A stretch of 64,000 nucleotides of DNA from Kitasatospora fiedleri (GCF_948472415.1 NZ_OX419519.1:3968001-4032000); one strand, 5' to 3'; counted from the stretch's first letter, positions 42,241 to 51,170 are shown. Numbers and translations: made by a program. The notes: generated by a model not told the origin, from the sequence alone.

Positions 42241-43236
42241 TCAGGGCTCGATCGGGACGTAGTCCGTCCGGCGGCCGTCCGGGGTGAGGAGGTGGCCGAC
42301 CAGCTTGAGGGTGCGCAGGGTGACGTGGCGGTCGTGGACCCGGATCGCCGGGTGGTGGCGGGCGAGGTCCTGTTCGATCCGGCGCAGGTCGGGGAGCTGG
42401 GGGGCGATCAGGTAGAGGGCGAGGTTCGCGGGGCCGACGGTGACGGCGCACATCCGGGTCTGCGGGAGGGCGGTGAGGCGCCGGGCGGCGTCGGGCAGGT
42501 CGGCGGGCGGGACGTCCAGCCAGAGCATCGCGCCGACCGGCTGGCCGGTGACCCGGGGCGAGGCGTCGCAGCGCAGCACCGCGTGGCCGCCGGCCCGCAG
42601 TTCGGCCAGGCGGCGGCGGACGGTGGTGGCGGGCAGGCCGGTGCGGGCGGAGAGCTCGGCGTAGGGCATCCGGCCGTCCGCGCCGAGCGCCCGGATGAGT
42701 GCGAGGTCCTCCTCGACCCGCCGGTCGGCGACCGGGCGGGCCGCGCCGGGCGGCGGGGCGGCGATGGCGCGGCGCTGTTCGGCGTCGAGCGCGCCGTTGG
42801 AGAAGCGGCTGCCCTCGACCAGGGTGCGCTCGACCAGGGTGGTGCGGGTGCGCAGCACGCCGGGGACGCTGCCGAGCCGCTCCAGCAGGTAGCCGGTGAG
42901 GGCGGCGTGGTCGTACGCGGCGACGGTGAGCAGCAGGTCGGCGTCGCCGGTGACGAGTTCGATGCTGGCGGTCTGCGGGTGCCGGGCGAGGGCCGCGGCG
43001 ACCTCGGTGACCCGGTCGGCGGGGCAGTCGACCCGGACCAGGGCGGTCAGGCCGCGGCCGATCCGGTCGGCGGAGGGGTAGCAGGTGACCCAGGCGTCGC
43101 CGTTCGCGGTCAGCCGGGCCCAGCGGCGCGACAGGGTCGCGGGGTCGACGCCGAGCGGGGCGGCCAGCCGGGACCAGGGGGCGCGCGGGTCGACCCGGAG
43201 GGCGTCGACGAGCGCCAGGTCGAGTTCGTCGATCAT
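42241..43236 (-). CDS. double AsnC/Lrp-type regulator
   Basis: 331 residues, about twice the usual AsnC length. The first unit has an HTH (LALVDALRVDPRAPWSRLAA) and a RAM-like domain (LVTGDADLLLTVAAYD). The second repeats the order (LALIRALGADGRMPYAELSA; AVTVGPANLALYLIA). The ATG at 43236 follows AAGGA; an upstream ATG at 43311 is possible. It is divergent from the MFS exporter and probably controls it. Tandem AsnC fusions are known in actinobacteria but scarcely studied. Confidence 0.8.
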   Translation of the reverse strand: MIDELDLALVDALRVDPRAPWSRLAAPLGVDPATLSRRWARLTANGDAWVTCYPSADRIGRGLTALVRVDCPADRVTEVAAALARHPQTASIELVTGDADLLLTVAAYDHAALTGYLLERLGSVPGVLRTRTTLVERTLVEGSRFSNGALDAEQRRAIAAPPPGAARPVADRRVEEDLALIRALGADGRMPYAELSARTGLPATTVRRRLAELRAGGHAVLRCDASPRVTGQPVGAMLWLDVPPADLPDAARRLTALPQTRMCAVTVGPANLALYLIAPQLPDLRRIEQDLARHHPAIRVHDRHVTLRTLKLVGHLLTPDGRRTDYVPIEP

Positions 43237-43357
43237 GGCTGATCCTTGCGCGGGGTCGGCCGCAGGAACGGATTCGTGCGCGGGCGGGGCGGTGGCCTCC
43301 AGGTTAGCCATCCTTGCCGCCACCCCCACCACCCTCCGCACCCCCACGGAACCGCCG

Positions 43358-44761
43358 ATGACCGCCACCGCCGCCCGCCCGTCCCGTCCCGCGCCGTCCG
43401 CCGCGCCGTCCGCCGTGCCGCTGCTGGCCCTGGTGGAGTTCGCCAGCGGGGTGCTCCAGGGCGGGTTCCCGATCCTGCTGCCCCGGCTCGGCGAGCACCT
43501 CGACCTGCGCGCCTCGGACCTGAGCCTGGCGCTGGGCGTGGAGTTCCTGGTGTCGGGCGTCGCGGTGCCGCTGACCTCCCGGCTGGGCGACCTGTACGGG
43601 CACCGCCGGCTGCTGCGCGCCACCGTCCTGCTGACCCTGCTGGGCTTCACGGTCACCGCGCTCGCACCGGACCTGCCGGTGCTGCTGGCGGGCCGGGCGC
43701 TGTCCGGCTTCCTGGCCTGCTGGCTGCCGCTGGAGTTCGCGGTCCTGCGCGACCGCCTCGGCGAGGAGCGCGGCGGCCGGGCGGTCGGGCCGCTGGTGGG
43801 CGCGCTGACGGTCGGCTCGACGCTGGGCGCGCTCGCGGTCGGCGGCCTGGGCGCCGACCCGGCGGCCACCCGGCCGCTGCTGTGGGCGCTGGCGGCGCTG
43901 CCGCTGCTGGCCCTGCCGGTGGTGTGGCGGCTGGTCCCGGAGTCGGAGACCCGGGCGGCGGGCCGGATCGACTGGGCGGGCGCGGGCCTGCTCTCGCTGG
44001 GCCTGACCCTGCTGCTGGCGGGCCTGGGCGCGAGCGGGGTGCTGCCGGCCGCGGTGGTGCTGCCGCTGCTGGTGGCGGGGGCGCTGCTGCTGGCGCTGTT
44101 CGTCCGGCAGGAACTGCGCGCCGCCGAACCGATGGTGGACGTCCGGCTGCTGGCCCGGCGGGCCACCGCGCCGGTGTTCGGGCTGAGCTTCCTGCTGGGC
44201 TGCGCGCTGTACGGGGCGCAGGGGCCGACGCTGGCGTTCCAGGCGGCGGAGCCCGCGGAGACCGGCTACGGGCTGGGCGCGGTCCCGCTGGTGCTCGGCC
44301 TGCTGGTGCTGCCGCAGACGGTGGCGGCCACCCTGGGCGCGGTGACGGCCCACCGGCTGGTCCGCCGCCACGACGCCCCCGCCGTGCTCGGCTCCGGTTT
44401 CGCGCTGTGCGCCGCGGGCTACGGGGCGATCGCGCTCGGGCACGCGGCGGCCTGGCAGTTCGTGCTGGGCGGCGCGCTGGCCGGGTACGGGGCCGGGCTG
44501 GGGCTGAGCCTGCTGCCGGCCCTGCTGATGCGGCGCCTGCCGGCCGACCAGACCGGCATCGGGACGGGCGTGTACAACACCCTGAAGTCGCTGGCGGGCG
44601 CGGCGGCGGGCGTGGTCGCGGCGGCGGTGCTGGACCACCTGGTGCTGCGCGCCGAGGTGCCCGCGGAGGGCGCGTACACCCTGGTCTGGACGGGCTGCGC
44701 GGTGCTGTGCGCGCTGGGCGTGCCGGTGGCGCTGGCCCTGCGGGCGCCGCGCGGCCGGTGA
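43358..44761 (+). CDS. MFS drug/metabolite exporter (DHA2-like)
   Basis: 467 residues with 12-14 predicted membrane helices. MFS motif A is LGDLYGHRRLLRATVLLT between helices 2 and 3; the motif-C-like region is GALTVGSTLGALAVGG. It is a proton-driven exporter, substrate unknown. The divergent double-AsnC regulator is the likely local control. There is no good Shine-Dalgarno before the ATG. A 20-base duplication covers its stop codon (44749-44788). Confidence 0.82.
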   Translation: MTATAARPSRPAPSAAPSAVPLLALVEFASGVLQGGFPILLPRLGEHLDLRASDLSLALGVEFLVSGVAVPLTSRLGDLYGHRRLLRATVLLTLLGFTVTALAPDLPVLLAGRALSGFLACWLPLEFAVLRDRLGEERGGRAVGPLVGALTVGSTLGALAVGGLGADPAATRPLLWALAALPLLALPVVWRLVPESETRAAGRIDWAGAGLLSLGLTLLLAGLGASGVLPAAVVLPLLVAGALLLALFVRQELRAAEPMVDVRLLARRATAPVFGLSFLLGCALYGAQGPTLAFQAAEPAETGYGLGAVPLVLGLLVLPQTVAATLGAVTAHRLVRRHDAPAVLGSGFALCAAGYGAIALGHAAAWQFVLGGALAGYGAGLGLSLLPALLMRRLPADQTGIGTGVYNTLKSLAGAAAGVVAAAVLDHLVLRAEVPAEGAYTLVWTGCAVLCALGVPVALALRAPRGR

Positions 44762-44788
44762 CCGGGTCGCGCGGTCGGTGACCCGGTC
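44749..44788 (+). repeat. 20-bp duplication over the MFS stop codon
   Basis: Two 20-base copies (44749-44768, 44769-44788) agree at 18 positions; each contains GGTGAC, the first with the stop codon. Confidence 0.7.
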
Positions 44789-45074
44789 AGGCGGTCGACC
44801 GGTGCGCGGCCGGTACGGGGTTCAGCGGCCGGTTCGGGTCCGCGCACAGGACGCGCCCGCCCAGCACCCCGTCCAGCCGGCCGGTCTTGACGGCGTCGCA
44901 CAGGTCGGCCCACTCGTCGGGCGGGAGGACGAGCAGGCGGCGACGGCGGTCGGCGGCCAGCGTCAGGAAGACGCCGTCGCTGGACTGGGCCAGCAGCAGG
45001 CCCTGCGAATCCTCACCGACGGCGTACCACAGCAGGGTGGGGTGATCGGCCGAGTAGTGGTCGACGAGTTTCAA
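44787..45074 (-). CDS. uncharacterised 95-residue protein
   Basis: Starts at a TTG overlapping the upstream stop (TTGA), so it is coupled to the 45071-45424 gene. It contains LLLAQSSDGVFLTLAADRRR and LPPDEWADLCDAVKTGRLD, a short alpha/beta protein of no recognised family. It lies downstream of a DNA motif shared with the XRE-DUF5753 regulator's promoter. Confidence 0.65.
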   Translation of the reverse strand: MKLVDHYSADHPTLLWYAVGEDSQGLLLAQSSDGVFLTLAADRRRRLLVLPPDEWADLCDAVKTGRLDGVLGGRVLCADPNRPLNPVPAAHRSTA

Positions 45075-45424
45075 TCCGTTGGCACCTTGTCCTCGGAGGT
45101 CCGGTCGACCTCGGCCCAGATCCTTTCCCAGCCGGCCTTGGTGCTGTGTCCGAACCGGTCGCCCCGGGAGAGGACCCGGAGCAGCGCCATCGTCAGTTCG
45201 GCGGACGCGGCGGACGATTCGATCCTCAGGGTCACCCGGACGACCCCGCCCCTCAACCGCACCGAGGCAGCGGGACGCCCGCTCAACCTGTGCAGGGCGT
45301 CGGCGATCCACTGGACCCGGAGACCGGCGGAACTCCCTTGGTGCGTCACGGTGTTCGGACCTGACGGAGCAGGAGACCGCGTCCCGTTCCGGGACGGGCC
45401 GGAGGTGGGGCCCATCGAAGACAT
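45071..45424 (-). CDS. uncharacterised 117-residue protein
   Basis: The ATG at 45424 has GGAG seven bases upstream and is preferred over 45442. After a Pro/Ser-rich start, residues 30-115 form a compact alpha/beta region (VQWIADALHRLSGRP; VRVTLRIESSAASAEL). Not recognised. First gene of a two-gene unit with 44787-45074. Confidence 0.6.
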   Translation of the reverse strand: MSSMGPTSGPSRNGTRSPAPSGPNTVTHQGSSAGLRVQWIADALHRLSGRPAASVRLRGGVVRVTLRIESSAASAELTMALLRVLSRGDRFGHSTKAGWERIWAEVDRTSEDKVPTD

Positions 45425-45494
45425 GGCTGCGCTCCGACTCATCGGCGGCCCGGCTGGCTGCGATGGGCGTAACCGTAGACCTACTCTCCGTTGA

Positions 45495-45506
45495 GTAGCA
45501 AGAGTG
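45495..45506. promoter_or_regulatory. shared motif GTAGCAAGAGTG, upstream of the two-gene unit
   Basis: It lies 71 bases before the ATG at 45424 and matches 46741-46752 at 11 of 12 bases. An adjoining inverted repeat, CTACTC (45481-45486) with GAGTAG (45493-45498), overlaps it. Confidence 0.45.
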
Positions 45507-45522
45507 CTCCATTAATGGGACA

Positions 45523-45547
45523 AGCCCCCGCCGGGCGGGCGGGGGCT
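45523..45547 (-). terminator. terminator after the DUF397 gene
   Basis: AGCCCCCGCC (45523-45532) pairs with GGCGGGGGCT (45538-45547), 21 bases past the stop at 45569. Confidence 0.75.
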
Positions 45548-45568
45548 GGCGGCGGAGCGGGCCGGGCG

Positions 45569-45766
45569 CTACGCGGAGAAGTCGCCGTGGTGGTCGAACT
45601 CGCCGGCCCGGGCTCCCTTGAGGAAGGCGGCGAACTTCCGCGGGGTCGTACGGATCACGACGTCGCCGGTGTCGGACTCGCGCACCTCGACCACCCCGTC
45701 CAGGGTGCGGACCTCGACGCACTCGTGGGAGTTCCCGCTGAAGGTGGACTTCTGCCAGTTGTTCAT
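45569..45766 (-). CDS. DUF397 protein
   Basis: 65 residues with the family hallmarks WQKSTFSGNSHECVEV and VRESDTGDVVIRTTPRKFAAFL. DUF397 proteins are small partners of XRE-DUF5753 regulators (WhiJ/BldB-related systems). Its ATG overlaps the regulator's stop by four bases (ATGA), a coupled pair. Confidence 0.92.
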   Translation of the reverse strand: MNNWQKSTFSGNSHECVEVRTLDGVVEVRESDTGDVVIRTTPRKFAAFLKGARAGEFDHHGDFSA

Positions 45767-46626
45767 CGTGCCTTGCCTTTCAGTTCCTTTGCGATGCGGT
45801 GGATGAAGTCCCGGGACTCCTGCGGGGAGAGCGCGACCTCCGCCACCTCGGCGATCATCTTGCGGTAGGCGTTCAGATCGGCCTCGGCATGGATGAACAG
45901 GGTTCTGTGGGTGAGGTCGACCTGCACCGTGTCCAGTTCGGGGACGACGCCGGTGATCAGGCGCAGGTCCTCCGCCTGTCCGGGAAAGGTGTCCACGTCG
46001 AACGGGACCACCCGGACCGTGATGTTGGGGCGTTCGGAGTCCTCCAGCAGGCTGTCGAGCTGCGCCCGGAGCACTGCGGGGCCGCCGAACCGCATCCGCA
46101 GCGCGGCTTCGTGGATGAAGGCCGTGCAGGGCTTCTCCCCGCCCACGCTCATGCTCTGCCGCTGAATCCGGAACGCCGTGCGGAGGTCGATCTCGTGGCG
46201 GGGGAGCGACGGCCTGGCCCGGGCGAAGATGGCGCCGGCGTACGCGACGGTCTGTAGGAGACCCGGGATGTACGTGATCGCCCAGGACACGGAACCGCCG
46301 GAGTGCCACTCCATCTCGGCGGTGTCGAGGAACCCCGCCGACAGCTTGCCCCGGTACTCGTCCCACCAGTGCCTGCCGCGGTCCTGCGCCATGGTGACCA
46401 GGGCGTCGACCAGCCGGGAGTTGTCGCACTTGCTGGCGGCCGCCCAGGAGCGGAGCCGCTCGGCGCTGATGCCCGCCTTGCCCGACTCCATCTGGGAGAT
46501 CTTGGGCGGGTCGGTGCCCAGCGCCGCCGCCATGGCCTGCGGGGTCATGTCCGCCTGCGTGCGCATCTTGCGGAGTTCGATGCCCAGCCGCTGCTGGCGC
46601 ACGGTAGGTGACATTCGGGGTGGCAT
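45763..46626 (-). CDS. XRE-family regulator with DUF5753 domain (WhiJ-like)
   Basis: 287 residues; ATG with GGAGAGG upstream. HTH about residues 12-65 (LGTDPPKISQMESGKAGISA), then DUF5753 (ITYIPGLLQTVAYAGAIFAR; SMSVGGEKPCTAFIHEAALR). Together with the downstream DUF397 gene and the divergent ATPase it forms the three-gene module repeated many times in Streptomyces that influences differentiation and antibiotic production. Confidence 0.92.
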   Translation of the reverse strand: MPPRMSPTVRQQRLGIELRKMRTQADMTPQAMAAALGTDPPKISQMESGKAGISAERLRSWAAASKCDNSRLVDALVTMAQDRGRHWWDEYRGKLSAGFLDTAEMEWHSGGSVSWAITYIPGLLQTVAYAGAIFARARPSLPRHEIDLRTAFRIQRQSMSVGGEKPCTAFIHEAALRMRFGGPAVLRAQLDSLLEDSERPNITVRVVPFDVDTFPGQAEDLRLITGVVPELDTVQVDLTHRTLFIHAEADLNAYRKMIAEVAEVALSPQESRDFIHRIAKELKGKAR

Positions 46627-46904
46627 GCGTCCCTCTCCTGGCGGGTGTTGCCAGTGTGCCGCACCGCCTCGGAGCGGGTCCACCTCGATAAAAGGCGGTG
46701 GAGCGGCTACCCCCCGTAAGAGTGAATCGAATTCGGGCGGGTAGCAAGATTGGCCCCCGCTGCCCTACGGTGGCCCTGCGTCACCCACTGACCACCTGTC
46801 AGCGCGGTTCGAAGTGCACCTCGGCCACGCCCGCGCGTCGGCCGGAAGGCAGTCCACGAACCGCAGTCGGTGAGCCCACGGACACCAGGGGACTGGAGCC
46901 TGCC
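46627..46904. promoter_or_regulatory. divergent promoter region of the WhiJ-like module
   Basis: 278 bases with an AT-richer patch at 46685-46760. GTAGCAAGATTG (46741-46752) matches the site at 45495. No firm -10/-35 assignment. Confidence 0.4.
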
Positions 46905-47309
46905 ATGCTCGAAACACCCGTACCACTGCCGCCGGACGACGCGCACTTCCGGTTCGACCTGCACCCGCCGCCGGCTCCGGCCGGGATCGGGATCACCAGG
47001 CGGCTGCTGCGGGACGCCCTGCGGGCGCTCGGCCGCGACGACTGGGCGGCCTGCCTGGTCCTGTCCGAGCTGCTGACCAACGCGGTCCGCCACGGAGGCG
47101 CGCCGACGGTGCTCATCGAGCTGCGCGCGGGCCGGCTCCTGATCACGGTGTCCGACCCCTCCGCCGTGCTGCCCCGCCGACGCGACCCCGGGCCGGAGGA
47201 GGGCGAAGGCGGGCGGGGGCTCGGGCTGGTGGCGGACCTGGCGGTCGACTGGGGCGTCGAGCCGATGGGGCGGTACGGGAAGGCGGTCTGGGCCGAGGTG
47301 GCGGCCTGA
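46905..47309 (+). CDS. RsbW-like ATP-binding protein of the WhiJ-like module
   Basis: 134 residues; GGAG before the ATG. GHKL motifs: VLSELLTNAVRHG (N box), VSDPS and GGRGLGLVADLA (G2). It is a probable anti-sigma-type or signalling ATPase, divergent from its XRE partner. Closely similar in design to 35393-35887, but in a separate module. Confidence 0.88.
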   Translation: MLETPVPLPPDDAHFRFDLHPPPAPAGIGITRRLLRDALRALGRDDWAACLVLSELLTNAVRHGGAPTVLIELRAGRLLITVSDPSAVLPRRRDPGPEEGEGGRGLGLVADLAVDWGVEPMGRYGKAVWAEVAA

Positions 47310-47328
47310 CCCGGGCCCGTCGGCGGGG

Positions 47329-48282
47329 TCAGACCTCGTTGGGGCCGGTGAAGCCGGGGCCGTCGGAGCGCGGGCGGCCCTGGTCGTCGGTGAGGCCCTC
47401 GGGGCCGGGGCTGGTGAAGTCGGGGGAGGAGTAGCCGGGTCCGGTGAACTCGGCCGCGCGCGGGCGGCCCCGGTCGTCGGTCAGCCCTTCGGCACCGGGG
47501 CTGGTGAAGTCGGGGGAGGAGTAGCCGGGTCCGGTGAACTCGGCCGCGCGCGGGCGGCCCCGGTCGTCGGTCAGCCCTTCGGCGCCGGGGCTGCTGAAGC
47601 CGGGGCTGGAGTACGCGGCGCTGCTGTAGCCGGGGCTGTGCAGGTCGGGCGGGGCGGTGCGGGCGGACGGGAGCGGGGCGGACGCGGGGGCGGCGGTCAG
47701 GTTGGCGTGCAGCCAGGGCAGCAGGGCGCGTTCGCGCAGCGCGGTGCGCCAGGTCTCGCGGGCCTCGGCGAGGTCGGCGTGCTGCTGGGGGTCGGCGTTG
47801 CCGGGGGCGGCGGAGGAGTTGCGCAGGGCGGTGAGGACGAGTCCGGCGCCGCCGATGAGCAGGGCGCCGGCCGCGACGGCGAGGGCCAGGACGCCGGCGG
47901 TGACGGTGGAGCGGCCGAGCACCAGGTCGGGTGCGGCGGCCCGCAGCAGCCAGCCGAGCAGCAGCAGGACGAGTCCGGCGGCGCCGGCCAGCACGGGCGT
48001 GAGCACGGTCAGGACGGGGAACAGCCCGGCCCCGGCGGGCGGCGCGGTGCCCGGGTGCTCGGCGAGCGCGGTGCGCAGCGCCAGGTAGTGGGCGTACTCG
48101 GCGGCGGCGGGTGCGGCGACGCGGTCGGCGTCGGCGAGCGCCTTGGTGTGGAGCTGTTCGGCGGTGAGGTGGACGCCTGGTTCGGCGAGGGCCCGGCGTA
48201 CGCCGGTGTCGCGCAGCGCTTCGCCGAGCAGGCGCGCGAAGTCGGCGCGGTCCTCGGCGAGCAGGCGCGGGGGGTTGCTCAT
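47329..48282 (-). CDS. membrane protein with 30-residue tandem repeats at the C-terminus
   Basis: 317 residues. A helical N-terminal domain (LLAEDRADFARLLGEALRDT), two hydrophobic helices (about residues 85-110 and 125-150), and a C-terminal tail of two and a half near-identical 30-residue repeats including AEGLTDDRGRPRAAEFTGPG and YSSPDFTSPG. The tail is probably disordered and cytoplasmic. Function not recognised. No good Shine-Dalgarno before the ATG. Confidence 0.7.
   Translation of the reverse strand: MSNPPRLLAEDRADFARLLGEALRDTGVRRALAEPGVHLTAEQLHTKALADADRVAAPAAAEYAHYLALRTALAEHPGTAPPAGAGLFPVLTVLTPVLAGAAGLVLLLLGWLLRAAAPDLVLGRSTVTAGVLALAVAAGALLIGGAGLVLTALRNSSAAPGNADPQQHADLAEARETWRTALRERALLPWLHANLTAAPASAPLPSARTAPPDLHSPGYSSAAYSSPGFSSPGAEGLTDDRGRPRAAEFTGPGYSSPDFTSPGAEGLTDDRGRPRAAEFTGPGYSSPDFTSPGPEGLTDDQGRPRSDGPGFTGPNEV
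47381..47610 (-). repeat. 90-bp in-frame tandem repeat
   Basis: About two and a half 90-base units (period shown by the same 10-mer at 47411 and 47501). The last two units are almost identical at DNA level, so the expansion is recent. Confidence 0.85.
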
Positions 48283-48438
48283 GGGAGGGGTACCCCGTTC
48301 CGCGAGGTCGACTGAGGTCAGTGGCCTCGATGGTAGGGGTGCGCGGGAGCGGGCCGACAGCCTCTTTCCGGAACTTCCGTTCCTTCAGCCCCCTGGTGCG
48401 GGCGTGCAGTTGACGTTCAGCTGTTCAGTGACCCGGCC

Positions 48439-48502
48439 GTTCGGCCGTGGGCCCGTTCGGCCGTGGGCCCGTTCAGCCGCGGGCCCGTTCAGCCGCGGGC
48501 CC
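48439..48502 (-). repeat. 16-bp tandem repeat just past the metallophosphoesterase stop
   Basis: Four units of GTTCGGCCGTGGGCCC / GTTCAGCCGCGGGCCC, two of each variant, 13 bases downstream of the stop at 48516. The GGGCCC cores may also form stems. Confidence 0.85.
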
Positions 48503-48515
48503 ATCCGGCCCGGGG

Positions 48516-49664
48516 TCAGTTCAGCGGCAGCCGGGCGACCAGCAGCCGTCCGTCCATGGTCACGCCGCCGTCCATCGCGATGGCCAGCTCGTCGGCGTAG
48601 ATGTAGGGGCCGGGGACGTGCGGCGGGGTGCCGTCCTCGGGCTGGTCGCCGGTGAGGTACGGGATCGGGCTGTGGCCGTGGACGACCCGGTAGCCGCCGT
48701 AGACGGCGAGCAGTTCCTGGGCGGCCATGGTGCCGGCCTGGCCGCGGAAGGCGAAGCGCTTGGTGAACTTGCGGAAGGCGTCCCACCACTCGTCGATGCC
48801 CTCGTCGGCGAGCAGGGCGTGCACGGCGTCGTTGACGTCGGCGATGGTCTCGCCGTACTCCAGGTACGCGGTGGTGTCGGAGTGCAGCAGCAGGTGGCCG
48901 TCCTCCAGGGCCATCGCGGGCAGCCGGGACAGCCAGCTGATGTGGTGCGGCTGCAGCCGCTCCAGGTCGTGCTGCTGGCCGCCGTTGAGCCGCCAGGCGG
49001 CGAGGAAGGAGGCGGTGCCGGCGGTGGACTGGACGGCCTCGTCGCCGTAGCGGGAGGCACCGAGGAAGAGCAGTTCGTGGTTGCCCATCAGGGCGCGGCA
49101 GTAGCCGCCGGCCGCGGCGGCCTCGGCGGCGAGCTGCATGACCAGGTCGATCACGCCGATGCCGTCGGGGCCGCGGTCGGTGAAGTCGCCGAGGAACCAG
49201 ACCCGGGAGCGGCCGGCCGACCAGTGGCCCTCGGTGTCGATCAGGCCCTGCTGGTGGAGGGCGGCGAGCAGTTCGTCGAGGTAGCCGTGCACGTCGCCGA
49301 TGACGAACAGCGGGCCGGGGCCCTCGCCGGGCTCGGGCTGCGGGTACGGGAAGTGCACCTCGACCGGCTGGGTGTCGATCGGCGGGCCGAGCTCGATGGT
49401 CGGAGGGTCCTCGTGCGGGGCCTGCCCGGTGGGCACGTAGTGCCCGGGGGCGGGGGGCGCGTCGGCGCCGAACTGGCTTGCGGGGGCCCAGTGCTGTTCC
49501 AGGTAGCGGGCGCCGCCGAAGGTGCTGTACGTCTCCTCGTACGGGTAGCCGGCGGGTTCGGCCGGTTCGAAGTAGGAGCCTTGCGGGAGCACGTCGAGGT
49601 CCTGGCGGGGGCGGAGGCCCGAGTGCGGGTGCTCGGGTTCGCGGAAGAGGTCCTCGGGTGTCAT
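48516..49664 (-). CDS. PPP-type metallophosphoesterase
   Basis: 382 residues. After a 125-residue Pro-rich N-terminus the phosphoesterase core shows GDVHGYLDE, LGDFTDRGPDG, MGNHE and GHSP, the full metal-binding set. Likely a protein or nucleotide phosphatase. On the minus strand TATGAT ends eight bases before the ATG at 49664, and no Shine-Dalgarno is present, so the mRNA is probably leaderless. Confidence 0.88.
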   Translation of the reverse strand: MTPEDLFREPEHPHSGLRPRQDLDVLPQGSYFEPAEPAGYPYEETYSTFGGARYLEQHWAPASQFGADAPPAPGHYVPTGQAPHEDPPTIELGPPIDTQPVEVHFPYPQPEPGEGPGPLFVIGDVHGYLDELLAALHQQGLIDTEGHWSAGRSRVWFLGDFTDRGPDGIGVIDLVMQLAAEAAAAGGYCRALMGNHELLFLGASRYGDEAVQSTAGTASFLAAWRLNGGQQHDLERLQPHHISWLSRLPAMALEDGHLLLHSDTTAYLEYGETIADVNDAVHALLADEGIDEWWDAFRKFTKRFAFRGQAGTMAAQELLAVYGGYRVVHGHSPIPYLTGDQPEDGTPPHVPGPYIYADELAIAMDGGVTMDGRLLVARLPLN

Positions 49665-49820
49665 TCGCCCATCATAGGAAGCGCACTCTCCTGCCGTCCT
49701 CACCTGGTCGGTATCCGATTTCCGTGGACCCGCCCGCCCCGCCCCGCGGCGGCCGTCCGGCCGGTCCGGTACGTCCCGTTCGGGGCGGGTATCGACCGGT
49801 GCGGGAGGGCGGTCCGGCGC

Positions 49821-50978
49821 CTACACCTCGCCCGGCGGCCGGGGCGGACTGACGGTGGTGCGCGGGGTGCGGCGCTGCGAGGAGGCCCGGACGATCAGCT
49901 CGGTGGGCATCAGGGTGCCGGGCGGCGGGCCGGTGCCGGCGGTGCGGTAGCGGGGCGGGAAGAGCCGGCCGGGGGCGGTGCCGGTGCCGGCGTCGACCCC
50001 CTCGATCGCGTCGATCAGCAGGTTGACCACGGTGGTGCCGATCCGACGGGGTTTCAGCGACAGCGTGGTGATGGGCGGTTCGGTGTTGGCGTACACGTCG
50101 GACTCGCTGCAGCACACCAGCAGCAGGTCGTCCGGGACGCGCAGCCCGTAGCGCCGGGCGGCGGCCAGCAGGTCGGTGCCGTTCGGGTCGAACAGGCCGT
50201 ACACCGCGTCCGGTCGGTCCGGGCGGGCCAGCAGCCGGTCGGCGGCCACCGCCCCGGCGGCCGGGTCGTGGGCCGGGTACGCCTCGTACACCGGCTCCTG
50301 GCCGACCCGGTCGCACCAGGCGAGGTACGCCTCGGTGGAGAGCCGGGTGTAGGTGTCGGTGGAGGTGCCGGTGAGCAGGCCGATCCGGCGGGCGCCCGCC
50401 TCGCTCAGGTGCTCCAGGATGCCCAGCACGGCGGCCTCGTGGTCGTTGTCGACCCAGGCGGTGACCGGGCAGTTGCCCGGCTTGCCGTCGGAGACCACCG
50501 GGACGCCGGACCGGTACAGCTCGGTGACCAGCGGGTCCTGGTCGGGCGGGTCGATCACCACCGTGCCGTCGAGCGCGATGTTGCTCCAGACGTCGTGCCG
50601 GGAGGAGGCGGGCAGCACGACCAGGGCGTAGCCGCGGCCCAGCGCGGCGCTGGTGGCGGCCCGGGCCATCTCGGCGAAGTAGGCGAACTCGGTGAAGGTG
50701 AACGGCTCTTCGCCGTACGTGGTGACGGTCAGGCCGATCAGGCCGGACCGCCCGGTGCGCAGGGTGCGGGCGGCCGCGGACGGCCGGTAGCCGAGCCGCT
50801 CGGCGACCTCGCGGACCCGGCTGCGGGTCTCGTCGGGGAGTCGGCCCTTGCCGTTCAGGGCGTCCGAGACGGTGGTGATGGACACGCCGGCGGCCGCCGC
50901 GACGTCCCGGATGCCGGCCCGCTCCAGGCGCCGGGACGCGGTGGCCCGTCGACCGTTCTGGTTGGCTGCTGCTGTCAT
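49821..50978 (-). CDS. LacI family regulator
   Basis: 385 residues. N-terminal HTH and hinge (IRDVAAAAGVSITTVSDALN; GYRPSAAARTLRTG), then a periplasmic-binding-protein-like effector domain (LIGLTVTTYG; VVIDPPDQD; DAVYGLFDPNG). The ligand is unknown. A symmetric site 58 bases upstream suggests autoregulation. It is divergent from the HisC-type aminotransferase gene. Confidence 0.9.
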   Translation of the reverse strand: MTAAANQNGRRATASRRLERAGIRDVAAAAGVSITTVSDALNGKGRLPDETRSRVREVAERLGYRPSAAARTLRTGRSGLIGLTVTTYGEEPFTFTEFAYFAEMARAATSAALGRGYALVVLPASSRHDVWSNIALDGTVVIDPPDQDPLVTELYRSGVPVVSDGKPGNCPVTAWVDNDHEAAVLGILEHLSEAGARRIGLLTGTSTDTYTRLSTEAYLAWCDRVGQEPVYEAYPAHDPAAGAVAADRLLARPDRPDAVYGLFDPNGTDLLAAARRYGLRVPDDLLLVCCSESDVYANTEPPITTLSLKPRRIGTTVVNLLIDAIEGVDAGTGTAPGRLFPPRYRTAGTGPPPGTLMPTELIVRASSQRRTPRTTVSPPRPPGEV

Positions 50979-51035
50979 GGCGGACCGATCGTATGGCGCA
51001 TGACGCCGTTCCGTGACCGCTTCGCTACCGGACGT

Positions 51036-51053
51036 TGGAGATACGTTTCTCCA
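51036..51053. promoter_or_regulatory. 18-bp palindrome, likely LacI-family operator
   Basis: TGGAGA-TACGTT-TCTCCA: perfect 6-bp arms with a CG-centred core, as usual for LacI-family sites, 58 bases before the LacI gene. Confidence 0.55.
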
Positions 51054-51170
51054 TGAACGGCTCCGGTGAACGCCCTTCGATCACCGCCGTTTTCCGGCCC
51101 GGATACCTCTGACATGTGCCAAAGGAACCCGGCAGAATGGCTGAACTGCACCCGTAACCCGGACGAGCAT

